64,000 nt of DNA from Diaphorobacter sp. HDW4A (GCF_011305995.1 NZ_CP049910.1:4402001-4466000), one strand, 5' to 3'; counted from the stretch's first letter, positions 17,838 through 27,639 are shown. The notes: generated from the sequence alone by a model not told the origin. Numbers and translations are program-made.

Positions 17838-18578
17838 TCAGACCGCGCCGTTACGGCGGGTGGGTGCATTGTTGTGCCCTGCGGGCAGATTCAGTCGGCG
17901 CGCGCGCACCACCTGGTAGGGGCGACGCAGATAGGCTAGCGTCGCGAAGCCGCTCCACACGTGCACGAGTCGGGTGAACGGGAAGATCAGGAACAGGCTC
18001 ATGCCGAGGAACATGTGGGCCTTGAAGATCCAGCTGGCATCGGCCAGGAGTTCGACGCCGCCCGAGCGGAAGGTGACCAGACGCTGCGCCCATTCGGCGA
18101 GCTTCATCATCATGCCGCCATCCAGATGCTGGGCCGACAGCGGAATCGTCGCGAGACCAAGCGCCAGTTGAATCCACAGAAGCCACAGCAGTGCGATGTC
18201 GCTGGTCTTCGATGTCACGCGGATGCGCACATCACCGAGACGGCGCACCAGCAGCAGCGTCACGCCGACGAATGCGCAGAAGCCTGCGATGCCGCCGCTG
18301 ACCATCGCCATGAGTTGCTTGTTGCCCGCGCTCATGAAGCCTTCGTAGATGAAGTGCGGCGTGAGCATGCCGACGCTGTGACCGAAGAACAGGAACAGCA
18401 CGCCAACGTGGAACAGATTGCTGCCCCAGCGCAGGCTGCCCTTTCGCAGCAGTTGCGATGAGTCGGTCTTCCACGTGTACTGGTCACGGTCGAAACGCAT
18501 CCAGCTGCCGATGAAGAAGACCGCCAGACAGACATACGGATAGATGCCGAACAGGAGGGTATTGAGCCAGGCGTTCAT
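17838..18578 (-). CDS. narI: Respiratory nitrate reductase gamma subunit, cytochrome b
   Basis: A 246-residue integral membrane subunit with five transmembrane helices that oxidises quinol and passes electrons to NarH through two b haems. Axial haem ligand histidines are visible as His57 and His67 (LFHVGVLFLFFGHSVG) and in the last helix pair (FKAHMFLGMSLFLIFPFTRLVHVWSG spread near residues 185-205). Length is close to the 225 residues of E. coli NarI. Its ATG overlaps the narJ stop by 4 nt, indicating translational coupling. Confidence 0.97.
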   Translation of the reverse strand: MNAWLNTLLFGIYPYVCLAVFFIGSWMRFDRDQYTWKTDSSQLLRKGSLRWGSNLFHVGVLFLFFGHSVGMLTPHFIYEGFMSAGNKQLMAMVSGGIAGFCAFVGVTLLLVRRLGDVRIRVTSKTSDIALLWLLWIQLALGLATIPLSAQHLDGGMMMKLAEWAQRLVTFRSGGVELLADASWIFKAHMFLGMSLFLIFPFTRLVHVWSGFATLAYLRRPYQVVRARRLNLPAGHNNAPTRRNGAV

Positions 18579-19276
18579 GCTGAGACTCCGGTGTGTTGAT
18601 TCGAAAGATCGGACTTGCGCACGAAGTGCACGGGCTGCTCCGCGCCGGGGCGCGACTGGCCCTTGGTGCTGCAGCCGATGAAGGCCTCGGGCTCCATCCA
18701 GGTCTCGTCCATGTCGGGCTCGGGATCGATGGCGACCGCGTGGGCCTTGGCGCCCGCCACTTCCAGCACCGCAGCGATCACGCTCGCATACGGGCTGTCC
18801 TTGTGGACCAGCGCGGAGAAGATCGCGTTGAGGATCTCGACCATCTCGCCGAGGAATTCCTCTGCGATCTCGGGCGGTTGCGTGGACGCGAATTCGAGCA
18901 CCACGGGCAAGTGATCAGGCAGCTCGTTCGCGTCGAACATCAGCCCGGCCTTTTCGTAGGTCTGCTGCAGATCGACCAGCGCCGGACCGCGCTCGCGCGA
19001 GTCGCCGTGCACATGCTCAAACAGGTGCAGCGAGGTCTTGTGGCCACGATCGAAGAGATCCACATAGCGCGCCTGCGCTTCCCATTCACCGAGCGTGGCA
19101 AGGTGCGAGCACAGCTGTTCGATCTCGTCGATGCGCGCACGCGGCAGTGCCTGCTCCATGCGCAGGGCATCGACCATCGGTGTGAGCTCGCCAAACAGCT
19201 GCGCATCGGGGTAGGCGAGCAGGCGGGCCAACACTCGGAGCGTGTAACGCAGCGATGGAGGTGTTGTCTTGAACAT
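18575..19276 (-). CDS. narJ: Nitrate reductase molybdenum-cofactor assembly chaperone
   Basis: A 233-residue cytoplasmic chaperone of the NarJ/TorD family, required for cofactor insertion into NarG before membrane attachment. Recognisable parts are LRVLARLLAYPDAQLFGEL near the N-terminus, YVDLFDRGHKTSLHLFEHVHGDSRERGPALVDL in the central conserved region, and DHLPVVLEFASTQP. The C-terminal 40 residues are Asp/Glu/Pro-rich and variable, as usual. It lies between narH (26 nt away) and narI (4-nt overlap). Confidence 0.96.
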   Translation of the reverse strand: MFKTTPPSLRYTLRVLARLLAYPDAQLFGELTPMVDALRMEQALPRARIDEIEQLCSHLATLGEWEAQARYVDLFDRGHKTSLHLFEHVHGDSRERGPALVDLQQTYEKAGLMFDANELPDHLPVVLEFASTQPPEIAEEFLGEMVEILNAIFSALVHKDSPYASVIAAVLEVAGAKAHAVAIDPEPDMDETWMEPEAFIGCSTKGQSRPGAEQPVHFVRKSDLSNQHTGVSA

Positions 19277-19302
19277 AGTCGGTTTCCTTTTCTTCTGCTG
19301 CG

Positions 19303-20826
19303 TCAGACAGTGGCCTTGATCGGGATGGTGCGTTGCTTCTTGCCGCCGAACATGCTGGTTTCCGTGGCACCGTCCGAGCAGCCATTGCCGAACGAGAAGC
19401 CACAGCCGCCGCGCAGGTCGAAAGCGTTTTCCGCGTATTCGCGATGCGCCGACGGAATCACAAAGCGATCCTCGTAGTTCGCGATCGCCATCACGTGGTA
19501 CATGTCCTCGACCTCGTCGGCCGTCATGCCCACCTGCTGCAACACCTTGAGGTTCTCGCGCTGGTCGACATGCTTCTCGCGCTGGAAGGCGCGCATCGCG
19601 AGCATGCGTTCGAGCGCACGCACCACGGGTACGCGGTCTCCGGCGGTGAGTAGATTGGCAAGGTACTGCACCGGAATGCGCAACTGCGACACGTCGGGAA
19701 TCTCGCCATTGGCGCTGAGCTGCCCGGCGTTGGCCGCCGCGGTGATCGGCGAGAGCGGCGGCACATACCAGACCATGGGCAGCGTGCGGTACTCGGGGTG
19801 CAGCGGCAGCGCCACCCGCCAGTCCACGGCCATCTTGTAGACCGGGCTTCTGCGTGCGGCTTCCATCCAGTCGTCAGTAATGCCGTCGATGCGTGCCTGC
19901 TTGATGACTTCCGGATCGTTGGGATCGAGGAAGATGCTCATCTGCGCTTCATAGAGATCCTTGTCCTTCTCCACGCTCGCGGCTTCGGCGATGCGGTCCG
20001 CGTCGTAGAGCATCACGCCGAGATAGCGGATGCGGCCCACGCAGGTTTCCGAGCACACGGTGGGCTGGCCCGCCTCGATGCGCGGATAGCAGAAGATGCA
20101 CTTCTCGGCCTTGCCGCTCTGCCAGTTGTAGTAGATCTTCTTGTAGGGGCAGCCCGAGACGCACATGCGCCAGCCACGGCACTTGTCCTGATCGATCAGC
20201 ACGATGCCGTCTTCTTCGCGCTTGTAGATCGAACCCGATGGGCACGATGCCACGCACGCAGGATTCAGGCAGTGCTCACACAAGCGCGGCAGGTACATCA
20301 TGAAGGTGTTCTCGAACTGGCCGTAGATGTCCTTCTGCACATCCTCGAAGTTCACGTCCTTGCTGCGCTTTGCGAATTCACCGCCCAGAATTTCTTCCCA
20401 GTTCGGGCCCCATTCGATCTTCTCCATGCGCTGGCCGGTGATCAGGCTGCGCGGGCGCGCAGTCGGCGCGGCCTTGCTTTCCTTGGCCGACTGCAGATGG
20501 TCGTAGTCGAAGGTGAAGGGCTCGTAGTAGTCGTCGATTTGCGGCAGGTTCGGGTTGGCGAAGATGCGCATCAGCAGCTTCCACTTGCCGCCCTGGCGCG
20601 GCGTGATCGAGCCGTCCGCCTGACGCGTCCAGCCGCCGTTCCACTTGTCCTGGTTCTCCCACTCCTTGGGGTAGCCGATGCCGGGCTTGGTCTCGACGTT
20701 GTTGAACCATGCGTACTCCATGCCGGAGCGGCTGGTCCACACGTTCTTGCAGGTGACGGAGCAGGTATGGCAGCCAATGCACTTGTCCAGGTTGAGCACC
20801 ATGCCGATTTGCGCGCGTACTTTCAT
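19303..20826 (-). CDS. narH: Respiratory nitrate reductase beta subunit, iron-sulfur
   Basis: A 507-residue electron-transfer subunit with four Fe-S clusters linking NarI haems to NarG. The first motif is KCIGCHTCSVTCKN (Cys16, 19, 22, 26); the second CEHCLNPACVASCP; the third CRGWRMCVSGCPYKK, in which Trp replaces one Cys, the normal 3Fe-4S signature of NarH; the fourth CIFCYPRIEAGQPTVCSETC. The start MKVRAQIGMVLNLDKC at 20826 is conserved; an upstream frame extension to 20928 overlaps narG and is spurious. It follows narG by 22 nt. Confidence 0.97.
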   Translation of the reverse strand: MKVRAQIGMVLNLDKCIGCHTCSVTCKNVWTSRSGMEYAWFNNVETKPGIGYPKEWENQDKWNGGWTRQADGSITPRQGGKWKLLMRIFANPNLPQIDDYYEPFTFDYDHLQSAKESKAAPTARPRSLITGQRMEKIEWGPNWEEILGGEFAKRSKDVNFEDVQKDIYGQFENTFMMYLPRLCEHCLNPACVASCPSGSIYKREEDGIVLIDQDKCRGWRMCVSGCPYKKIYYNWQSGKAEKCIFCYPRIEAGQPTVCSETCVGRIRYLGVMLYDADRIAEAASVEKDKDLYEAQMSIFLDPNDPEVIKQARIDGITDDWMEAARRSPVYKMAVDWRVALPLHPEYRTLPMVWYVPPLSPITAAANAGQLSANGEIPDVSQLRIPVQYLANLLTAGDRVPVVRALERMLAMRAFQREKHVDQRENLKVLQQVGMTADEVEDMYHVMAIANYEDRFVIPSAHREYAENAFDLRGGCGFSFGNGCSDGATETSMFGGKKQRTIPIKATV

Positions 20827-20848
20827 CGTGATTCTCCTTGTGGTGTGC

Positions 20849-23800
20849 TCAGGCGTGCGTTGTGTTTGTGTTCGGCTCGTCGTCGAGCCAATCGACGCGG
20901 CGCATCTTGCGCACCAGCACGAACTCATCGCGGTTGGTGCCGATGGTCCCGTAGTAGTTGAAGCCGTAGCTGTACTGCGCGTAGCCGCCGATCATGTGGG
21001 TGGGCTTGAGCACGATCCGCGTGACCGAGTTGTGGATGCCGCCACGCGTGCCGGATATCTCCGAGCCTGGCGTGTTGATGATCTTTTCCTGTGCGTGGTA
21101 CATCATCACCATGCCCTGATTCACGCGCTGGCTCACCACCGCACGCGCTGCGATTGCACCGTTGGTGTTGAAGAGTTCGACCCAGTCGTTGTCTTCAATG
21201 CCAGCGCGCTTGGCGTCGTCTTCGCTCAGCCACACCACCGGACCGCCACGGTTCAACGTGAGCATGTGCAGGTTGTCGCTGTACGTACTGTGGATGCCCC
21301 ACTTCTGGTGCGGCGTGATGAAGTTCAGCGCAATCTCGGGATTGCCGTTGGGCTTCTTGCCTTCCACTTCGTGCAGCGTCTTCAGATGCACGGGAGGACG
21401 GTAGCTGACCAGGCCTTCGCCGAAGTCGCGCATCCACGGATGGTCCTGATAGAACTGCTGGCGACCGGTGAGCGTGCGCCATGGGATCATTTCATGCACG
21501 TTGGTGTAGCCCGCGTTGTAGCTGACCTTCTCGCTCTCGAGACCCGACCAGGTCGGGGAGCTGATGATCTTGCGCGGCTGAGCCTGGATGTCGCGGAAGC
21601 GGATCTTCTCGTCCTCTCGGTGCAGCGCGAGATGCACATGGTCAAGCCCGGTCTGCTTGCCGAGCGCCTCCCACGCCTTGCAGGCCACGTGGCCGTTGGT
21701 TTCGGGTGCGAGCATCATCACCACTTCAGTCGCGTCGATGTCGGTCACGATGCGCGGCATGCCCTTGGTCACGCCCTCTTCGCGCACCCGGCCGTTCAGG
21801 TCGCCGAGCTGCGCGACTTCGGTCTCTGTGTTCCATCCGATGCCCTTGCCGCCGTTGCCGGCCTTCTCCATCAGCGGGCCGAGGGCGGTGAAGCGCTTGT
21901 AGACATTCGGGTAGTCGCGCTCGACCACGCTGATCTGCGGCGCGGTCTTGCCGGGGATGAGATCGCACTCGCCACGCTTCCAGTCACGCACGCCATAAGG
22001 CTGCGCCAGTTCAGCGGCGGTGTCGTGCATGATGGGCGTGAGCACCACTTCTTTTTCCACGCCGAGGTGGCCGACGCACAGCTCGCTGAAGGTCTTGGCG
22101 AAGCCCTTGTAGATCTCCCAATCGCTCTTCGCCTGCCAGGCCGGATCGACCGCGGCGGACAGCGGGTGGATGAACGGGTGCATGTCGCTCGTGTTGAGGT
22201 CGTTCTTCTCGTACCAGGTCGCCGTGGGCAACACGATGTCGGAATACAGACAGGTCGTGCTCATGCGGAAATCAAGCGTGACCAGCAGGTCGAGCTTGCC
22301 CTCGGGACCGCTCGTGTGCCAGTGCACTTCTTCCGGCTTGGCTTCTTCGGGACCGAGATCCTTGCCCTGCACACCGTGCGTGGTGCCCAGCAGGTGCTTG
22401 AGGAAGTACTCATGCCCCTTGCCTGACGAGCCCAGAATGTTGGAGCGCCACACGAACATGTTGCGCGGCCAGTTGGCGGGATGGTCGGGATCCTCGCAGC
22501 TCATCTGCATGGAGCCTTCCTTGAGCGACTGGACCACATATTCCTTCGCATCCATGTTCGCGGACTGCGCATCGCGCACCACCTGCATCGGATTGGTCTT
22601 GAGCTGCGGGGCGCTCGGCAGCCAGCCCATGCGCTCGGCGCGCACGTTGTAGTCGATCATCGAGCCGCTGTAGTCGCGCTTGTCAGCGAGCGGCGAGAGC
22701 ACCTCTTCGACGCCCAGCTTCTCATAGCGCCACTGGTCGGTGTGCGCGTAGAAGAAGCTCGTGGAGTTCTGCTGGCGCGGCGGACGCATCCAGTCCAGCG
22801 CGAACGCGAGTGCGGTCCAGCCGGTCTGCGGACGCAGCTTTTCTTGACCCACATAGTGCGCCCAGCCACCACCGCTCTGGCCGATGCAGCCGCACAGCAT
22901 CAGCATGTTGATGATGCCGCGGTAGTTCATGTCGCAGTGGTACCAGTGGTTCATCGCCGCGCCGATGATGACCATCGATTTGCCATGCGTCTTGTCGGCG
23001 TTGTCGGCGAATTCGCGCGCGGTACGGATCACCTGATCGCGCGGCACGCCGGTGATCAGTTCCTGCCATGCGGGTGTGTAGGGCACGTTGTCGTCATAGC
23101 TGATCGCCGGGCCTTCGCCTTCAAGGCCGCGATGTATGCCGTAGTTGGCGGCCAGCAGGTCGAACACCGTGGCCACGGCCACGCGGCCTTCGATGCCGTC
23201 ACCGGACAGTTCGAGATGCGACACGGGCACGCGGCGCACCAGCACGTCGCCGTCCTGATCGTTGTGCTTGAAGTTGGGCGACTCGACGCCACCAAAATAC
23301 GGGAACGCCACATCGGCCACCGAATGCGCGACGCTCGTGTCTTCCAGAACCGAGAGCTTCAAGCGCACTTCGCTGCCGCCCGCTTCCTTGGTTTCAAGGT
23401 TCCACAATCCCTGATCTTCGCGGCCCTCCGCGCCCCAGCGGAAACCGATGGAACCGTTGGGCACGACCACGCGGCCGTCCTGCTCGAACGCCACGGTCTT
23501 CCAGTCGGGATGATTTTCCTGACCGAGCTTGGCATCGAAATCGCTCGCCCGCACATAGCGGTCGGGCACCATCGCTTTGCTGCCATCGGGCAGCGTCTTT
23601 TCCTTCAATACGACGAGCAGCGGCAGGTCGGTGTAGCGGCGTGCGTATTCGTCGAAATAGGCGCTCTTCTTGTCGAAGTAGAACTCCTTCAAGATCACAT
23701 GGCCCATCGCCATCGCGACGGCGGCGTCGGTGCCCTGCGTCGGATGCATCCACAGATCGGCAAGCTTGGCGACCTCGGAATAGTCAGGCGTGACCGCCAC

Positions 23801-24634
23801 GACCTTCGCGCCCTTGTAGCGCACTTCGGTGAAGAAGTGGGCATCGGGCGTGCGCGTCTGCGGCACGTTCGAGCCCCAGGCGATGAGGTAGGTCGAGTTG
23901 TACCAGTCGGCGGATTCGGGCACGTCGGTCTGCTCGCCCCAGGTCTGCGGGCTGGCCGGTGGCAGGTCGCAATACCAGTCGTAGAAGCTCATGCAGACGC
24001 CGCCGATCAGGCTCAGATAACGGCTGCCTGCGGCGTACGAGATCATCGACATCGCGGGGATCGGCGAGAAGCCGATGATGCGGTCGGGACCATGCTTCTT
24101 GATGGTGTAGATGTTGGACGCGGCGATGATTTGGTTGACCTCGTCCCAGGTGCTGCGCACAAAGCCACCAAGGCCGCGCTGTTTCTGCCATTCGCTGCGC
24201 GCGCTCTGGTTCTCAACGATGTTGGCCCAAGCATCGACCGGGCTTGCGGCGACGGCCAGTGCCGCCCGCCAGTGCTTGAGCAGGCGGCCACGCACCATCG
24301 GGTACTTCACACGGTTGGCGCTGTAGAGATACCAGCTGTAGCTCGCGCCACGCGCGCAGCCACGCGGCTCGTGGTTGGGCAGATCGGGGCGGGTGCGCGG
24401 GTAGTCGGTCTGCTGCGTTTCCCAGGTGACGATGCCACCCTTCACGTAGATCTTCCACGAGCACGAACCGGTGCAGTTCACGCCATGCGTGGAGCGCACG
24501 ATCTTGTCATGCGCCCAGCGATCACGGTAGGCGTCCTCCCATGTGCGGTCTTCGCCATTGGTCTGGCCGTGCCCGCCGGAGAAGCTCTCCGTGGGCTGCG
24601 AGAAATACGTGAGTCTGTCGAGAAAGTGGCTCAT
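20849..24634 (-). CDS. narG: Respiratory nitrate reductase alpha subunit, molybdenum catalytic
   Basis: A 1261-residue membrane-associated cytoplasmic catalytic subunit reducing nitrate to nitrite with electrons from quinol via NarI and NarH. The FS0 cluster ligands are His50, Cys54, Cys58 and Cys93 (HGVNCTGSC and RGCARG). The Mo-ligand Asp corresponds to Asp223 in FYDWYCDLPPASPQTWGEQ. Length matches the family (about 1250). The N-terminus SHFLDRLTYFSQ is the usual non-cleaved Tat-vestige region. It is the first structural gene of narGHJI, 56 nt after narK2. Confidence 0.98.
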   Translation of the reverse strand: MSHFLDRLTYFSQPTESFSGGHGQTNGEDRTWEDAYRDRWAHDKIVRSTHGVNCTGSCSWKIYVKGGIVTWETQQTDYPRTRPDLPNHEPRGCARGASYSWYLYSANRVKYPMVRGRLLKHWRAALAVAASPVDAWANIVENQSARSEWQKQRGLGGFVRSTWDEVNQIIAASNIYTIKKHGPDRIIGFSPIPAMSMISYAAGSRYLSLIGGVCMSFYDWYCDLPPASPQTWGEQTDVPESADWYNSTYLIAWGSNVPQTRTPDAHFFTEVRYKGAKVVAVTPDYSEVAKLADLWMHPTQGTDAAVAMAMGHVILKEFYFDKKSAYFDEYARRYTDLPLLVVLKEKTLPDGSKAMVPDRYVRASDFDAKLGQENHPDWKTVAFEQDGRVVVPNGSIGFRWGAEGREDQGLWNLETKEAGGSEVRLKLSVLEDTSVAHSVADVAFPYFGGVESPNFKHNDQDGDVLVRRVPVSHLELSGDGIEGRVAVATVFDLLAANYGIHRGLEGEGPAISYDDNVPYTPAWQELITGVPRDQVIRTAREFADNADKTHGKSMVIIGAAMNHWYHCDMNYRGIINMLMLCGCIGQSGGGWAHYVGQEKLRPQTGWTALAFALDWMRPPRQQNSTSFFYAHTDQWRYEKLGVEEVLSPLADKRDYSGSMIDYNVRAERMGWLPSAPQLKTNPMQVVRDAQSANMDAKEYVVQSLKEGSMQMSCEDPDHPANWPRNMFVWRSNILGSSGKGHEYFLKHLLGTTHGVQGKDLGPEEAKPEEVHWHTSGPEGKLDLLVTLDFRMSTTCLYSDIVLPTATWYEKNDLNTSDMHPFIHPLSAAVDPAWQAKSDWEIYKGFAKTFSELCVGHLGVEKEVVLTPIMHDTAAELAQPYGVRDWKRGECDLIPGKTAPQISVVERDYPNVYKRFTALGPLMEKAGNGGKGIGWNTETEVAQLGDLNGRVREEGVTKGMPRIVTDIDATEVVMMLAPETNGHVACKAWEALGKQTGLDHVHLALHREDEKIRFRDIQAQPRKIISSPTWSGLESEKVSYNAGYTNVHEMIPWRTLTGRQQFYQDHPWMRDFGEGLVSYRPPVHLKTLHEVEGKKPNGNPEIALNFITPHQKWGIHSTYSDNLHMLTLNRGGPVVWLSEDDAKRAGIEDNDWVELFNTNGAIAARAVVSQRVNQGMVMMYHAQEKIINTPGSEISGTRGGIHNSVTRIVLKPTHMIGGYAQYSYGFNYYGTIGTNRDEFVLVRKMRRVDWLDDEPNTNTTHA

Positions 24635-24690
24635 CGTGGAACTCCAAAAATTGAACTGACTTGTCTAGTTATGTGTGGGGAGAAAAGAGA

Positions 24691-26136
24691 TCAGCAGGGC
24701 ATCTCGGCGTTCTTGCGGGAGTAGAACCACCAGGTGACGACGACGCAGACCACATAGAAGGCCGCGAAGCACCACAGCGCCAGCTCAGGCCCGCCGGTGG
24801 CCGCAATCGAGCTGCCGTAGCTCTTGGGAATGAAGAAGCCGCCATACGCGCCCAGCGCACCGGCAAAGCCCACGGCGGCTGCGCCTTCGGTGTTGCCTTC
24901 CTTGATGGCCTGCGTCTTTGCGGCTTCATCGCCTTCGCGCACGCGGCGCATCTTCTGTGTGAGGAAGATCACGGGGATCATGCGGAAGGTCGATCCGTTG
25001 CCGATGCCGGTGGTGCAGAACAGCACGAGGAACATCGCGAAGAAGCCAGCAAAGCTGCCCTCGGCAGGACCGAACGGAAACACGAAACCGCCCGAGCCCT
25101 TGGGCAGGAAATACAGCACGCCGAGCACGGCCAAGGCCATGACCATGAAGTTCCAGAACGTCACCACGCCGCCGCCAATCTTGTCGGCCAGCCAGCCGCC
25201 AAAGGGCCGCACGAGCGCGCCGACCAGCGGGCCCATCCATGCATAGGCGAGCGGATTGACCTGCGGAAACAGCGCCTTGATGAGCAGCGGAAAGCCCGCA
25301 GCGAAACCGATGAACGAGCCGAAGGTGCCGAGGTAGAGCACGCACATCACCCAGTTGTGCTTGTTCTTGAAGATCGATGCCTGATCGGCGAAGCTGGCCT
25401 TGGCGTCAGCAATGTCGTTCATGCCGAACCATGCGGCAATGGAGCACAGCGCGATCCATGGCACCCAGATGAACGCAGCGTTCTGCGCCCAGATGGTCTG
25501 CGTCTGGCCTGCCTTCACTATGGTCTGCGGATCACCGCCGAGCACGCCGAACACGCCTGCCGTGATGACCAGCGGGCTCAGGAACTGCACCGCCGACACG
25601 CCCAGATTGCCAAGGCCCGCGTTCACACCCAGCGCCGAGCCCTTGCGCTCCTTCGGAAAGAAGAAGCTGATGTTGGCCATGCTGGAGCTGAAATTGCCAC
25701 CACCGAGGCCGCACAGCAGCGCGAGCATCAGCATGGTGGGATAGCCGGTGTTATGGTCTTGCACCGCATAGCCGATGCCGAGCGCGGGGATCAGCAGCGA
25801 GGCGGTGGAGATGGCGGTCCAGCGACGGCCGCCGAACACCGGAATCATGAACGAGTAGAAGATGCGCAGCGTCGCGCCCGACAGCGCGGGTGCGGCAGCC
25901 AGCCAGAACAGCTGGTTGGTCGAGTACTTGAAGCCCATCGCGGGCAGGTTCACGGCGACCACGCTCCACACCTGCCAGATGCAGAAGGCGAGAAACAGCG
26001 AAGGCACCGAGATCCACAGGTTCACACGGGCGATGGCCTCACCCTCGCGCTGCCAGAAGGCCTTGTCTTCCGGCGTCCAGAGCGTGAGGACCCGGCGTTG
26101 CCGGCGCGCTCCCAGGGTTGCAGTTTGGTTTGACAT
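24691..26136 (-). CDS. narK2: NarK2-type nitrate/nitrite transporter (MFS)
   Basis: A 481-residue major facilitator with twelve predicted helices. The nitrate signature regions are GLGGGNFSSSMANISFFFPKE with VNAGLGNLGV following, and the second GALGAYGGFFIPKSYG late in the protein. It is longer than NarK1 and resembles the antiporter-like half of NarK1K2 pairs, which exports nitrite in exchange for nitrate. It lies between narK1 (28 nt) and narG (56 nt), all co-directional. The antiporter assignment is inferred from family, since the same fold also supports symport. Confidence 0.92.
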   Translation of the reverse strand: MSNQTATLGARRQRRVLTLWTPEDKAFWQREGEAIARVNLWISVPSLFLAFCIWQVWSVVAVNLPAMGFKYSTNQLFWLAAAPALSGATLRIFYSFMIPVFGGRRWTAISTASLLIPALGIGYAVQDHNTGYPTMLMLALLCGLGGGNFSSSMANISFFFPKERKGSALGVNAGLGNLGVSAVQFLSPLVITAGVFGVLGGDPQTIVKAGQTQTIWAQNAAFIWVPWIALCSIAAWFGMNDIADAKASFADQASIFKNKHNWVMCVLYLGTFGSFIGFAAGFPLLIKALFPQVNPLAYAWMGPLVGALVRPFGGWLADKIGGGVVTFWNFMVMALAVLGVLYFLPKGSGGFVFPFGPAEGSFAGFFAMFLVLFCTTGIGNGSTFRMIPVIFLTQKMRRVREGDEAAKTQAIKEGNTEGAAAVGFAGALGAYGGFFIPKSYGSSIAATGGPELALWCFAAFYVVCVVVTWWFYSRKNAEMPC

Positions 26137-26164
26137 GAAAGTCTCCAGAGAAATTGAACGCGGC

Positions 26165-27454
26165 TCAGGAAGCCGCCATCACGTTGGTACGACGCACCTC
26201 GGTGAAATACATCCAGATCAGCGATACCCAGACCACGCCGTACATCAACATGAAGGCGCTCGAGCGGATACCGGTCCAGTCCATGAGCACACCGAACAGG
26301 ATCGGCAGAATGAAACCGCCCATGCCACCGGCCAGACCCACGATGCCGCTGATCGCGCCGATGTTTCCGGGGTAGTCGTTGCTGATGTATTTGAAGACGC
26401 TGGCCTTGCCGAAGGCCCAGGCGATGCCAAGCACGAACATCAGGCCGGTGAACGCGTAGACGTTCAGACCGATGTGAAAGGTGGTCGGTCCGTTGACGGT
26501 CAGGATGGTGAAATCCGTCTGCGGATACGACAGCAGGAACAGGCAGATCCAGCTCACCCACATCACCCACCAGGTGACGGCGTGCGCGCCGAACTTGTCG
26601 CTCAAGATGCCGCCAATGGCGCGCAGCACCCCGCCCGGCAGCGAGAAGCAGGCCGCCAGCAAAGCGGCCACACGGATGTCGAGACCGTATTCGCCAACGT
26701 AATACTGCACCATCCACAGCGACAGCGCGACATAGCCGCCAAACACGATGCTGTAGTACTGGCAGTACTTGAGAACCTTGGGATCTTTGAGTGCCTTGAG
26801 TTGGTCGGCGAAGCTCACGTTGCTCGCGACGAGGTGCGATGGATCGCTGTAGCTGAAGAGCCAGAACAGGATCACCGCGCCGAGCATGATGGCCGCATAC
26901 ACATGCGGCACAGCGGCCCAGCCGAAGGCCACCAGAATCACCGGCGCGACGAACTTGTTGACCGCAGCGCCCGAGTTGCCCGCGCCATAGACGCCCATGG
27001 CCATGCCCTGACGCTCCTTGGGAAACCAGCGCGCCACATAGGGCGTACCCACGGAGAACGCACCACCGGCGAAGCCCACGAACAGCCCGGCGACGAGGAA
27101 GTGCCAGTACTCGGTCGCGTAGCCCATCATCCAGATGGCGGGCACGGTCAGCGCCATCAGAATCGTCATCACGATGCGGCCGCCGTACCGGTCCGTCCAG
27201 ATGCCAAGCGGCACGCGCACCAGCGAGCCGGTGAGCACCGGCATGGCGGTGAGCAGACCGAACTGGGTGGAGTTCAGGTTCAGCATCTTCTTGATCGGAA
27301 TGCCGATCACGCCGAACATCATCCAGACCATGAAGCACACGGTGAAGGCCAGCGTGCTGACGATCAGCACCGACCATGCACGACGTTTCTGGGTGGCGTC
27401 GTCAACCGCGCGGGTTGCGCCACTTGTGGTGGCATCGATCGACGTTTTGACCAT
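26165..27454 (-). CDS. narK1: NarK1-type nitrate/proton symporter (MFS)
   Basis: A 429-residue MFS protein with twelve helices. Nitrate signature motifs appear as FVGFAGGAFSVGTPYVARWF followed by GVYGAGNSGAAV, and SGIVGLAGGMGGFILPI in the C-terminal half. NarK1-type carriers import nitrate with protons and start nitrate respiration. The ATG at 27454 with GAGG upstream is preferred over an in-frame start at 27499. It heads the narK1-narK2-narGHJI run; the 185-bp gap upstream to narL contains a NarL-like inverted heptamer pair. Confidence 0.92.
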   Translation of the reverse strand: MVKTSIDATTSGATRAVDDATQKRRAWSVLIVSTLAFTVCFMVWMMFGVIGIPIKKMLNLNSTQFGLLTAMPVLTGSLVRVPLGIWTDRYGGRIVMTILMALTVPAIWMMGYATEYWHFLVAGLFVGFAGGAFSVGTPYVARWFPKERQGMAMGVYGAGNSGAAVNKFVAPVILVAFGWAAVPHVYAAIMLGAVILFWLFSYSDPSHLVASNVSFADQLKALKDPKVLKYCQYYSIVFGGYVALSLWMVQYYVGEYGLDIRVAALLAACFSLPGGVLRAIGGILSDKFGAHAVTWWVMWVSWICLFLLSYPQTDFTILTVNGPTTFHIGLNVYAFTGLMFVLGIAWAFGKASVFKYISNDYPGNIGAISGIVGLAGGMGGFILPILFGVLMDWTGIRSSAFMLMYGVVWVSLIWMYFTEVRRTNVMAAS

Positions 27455-27568
27455 GGGGAAGCCCTCTTTTGGTAGATGGCTTGATGGTCGGGTTTTCACC
27501 CATCGCTGAACATCCTCCGCCCGTATGCTCGGGTATCGGCAGAAGAACGATGGGGATCAGCCTGCGCA

Positions 27569-27584
27569 TACTCCCAAAGAACTA
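27569..27584. promoter_or_regulatory. Candidate NarL 7-2-7 binding site upstream of narK1
   Basis: TACTCCC-AA-AGAACTA matches the NarL consensus TACYYMT-N2-AKRRGTA at 6 of 7 positions in each half. It lies 115-130 bp upstream of the narK1 start codon in the gap after narL. Nitrate-activated transcription through the neighbouring NarL is the expected use; binding itself is inferred. Confidence 0.5.
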
Positions 27585-27639
27585 TGAGGAAGTATTCGAG
27601 CGTCGTGACGAGGAACGTGTCCGCTTGTCGCGGACGGGA

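Noticed and set aside
22481..24724. Long plus-strand open frame (747 codons) antisense to narG
   Set aside because: High-GC codon-position shadow of narG; no recognisable domain and the opposite strand is a certain gene.
24661..26133. 490-codon plus-strand frame antisense to narK2
   Set aside because: Shadow; the translation lacks hydrophobic or catalytic features.
27481..27494. FNR box upstream of narK1
   Set aside because: Only one half-site (TTGAT) matches; the second half GGGTT does not.
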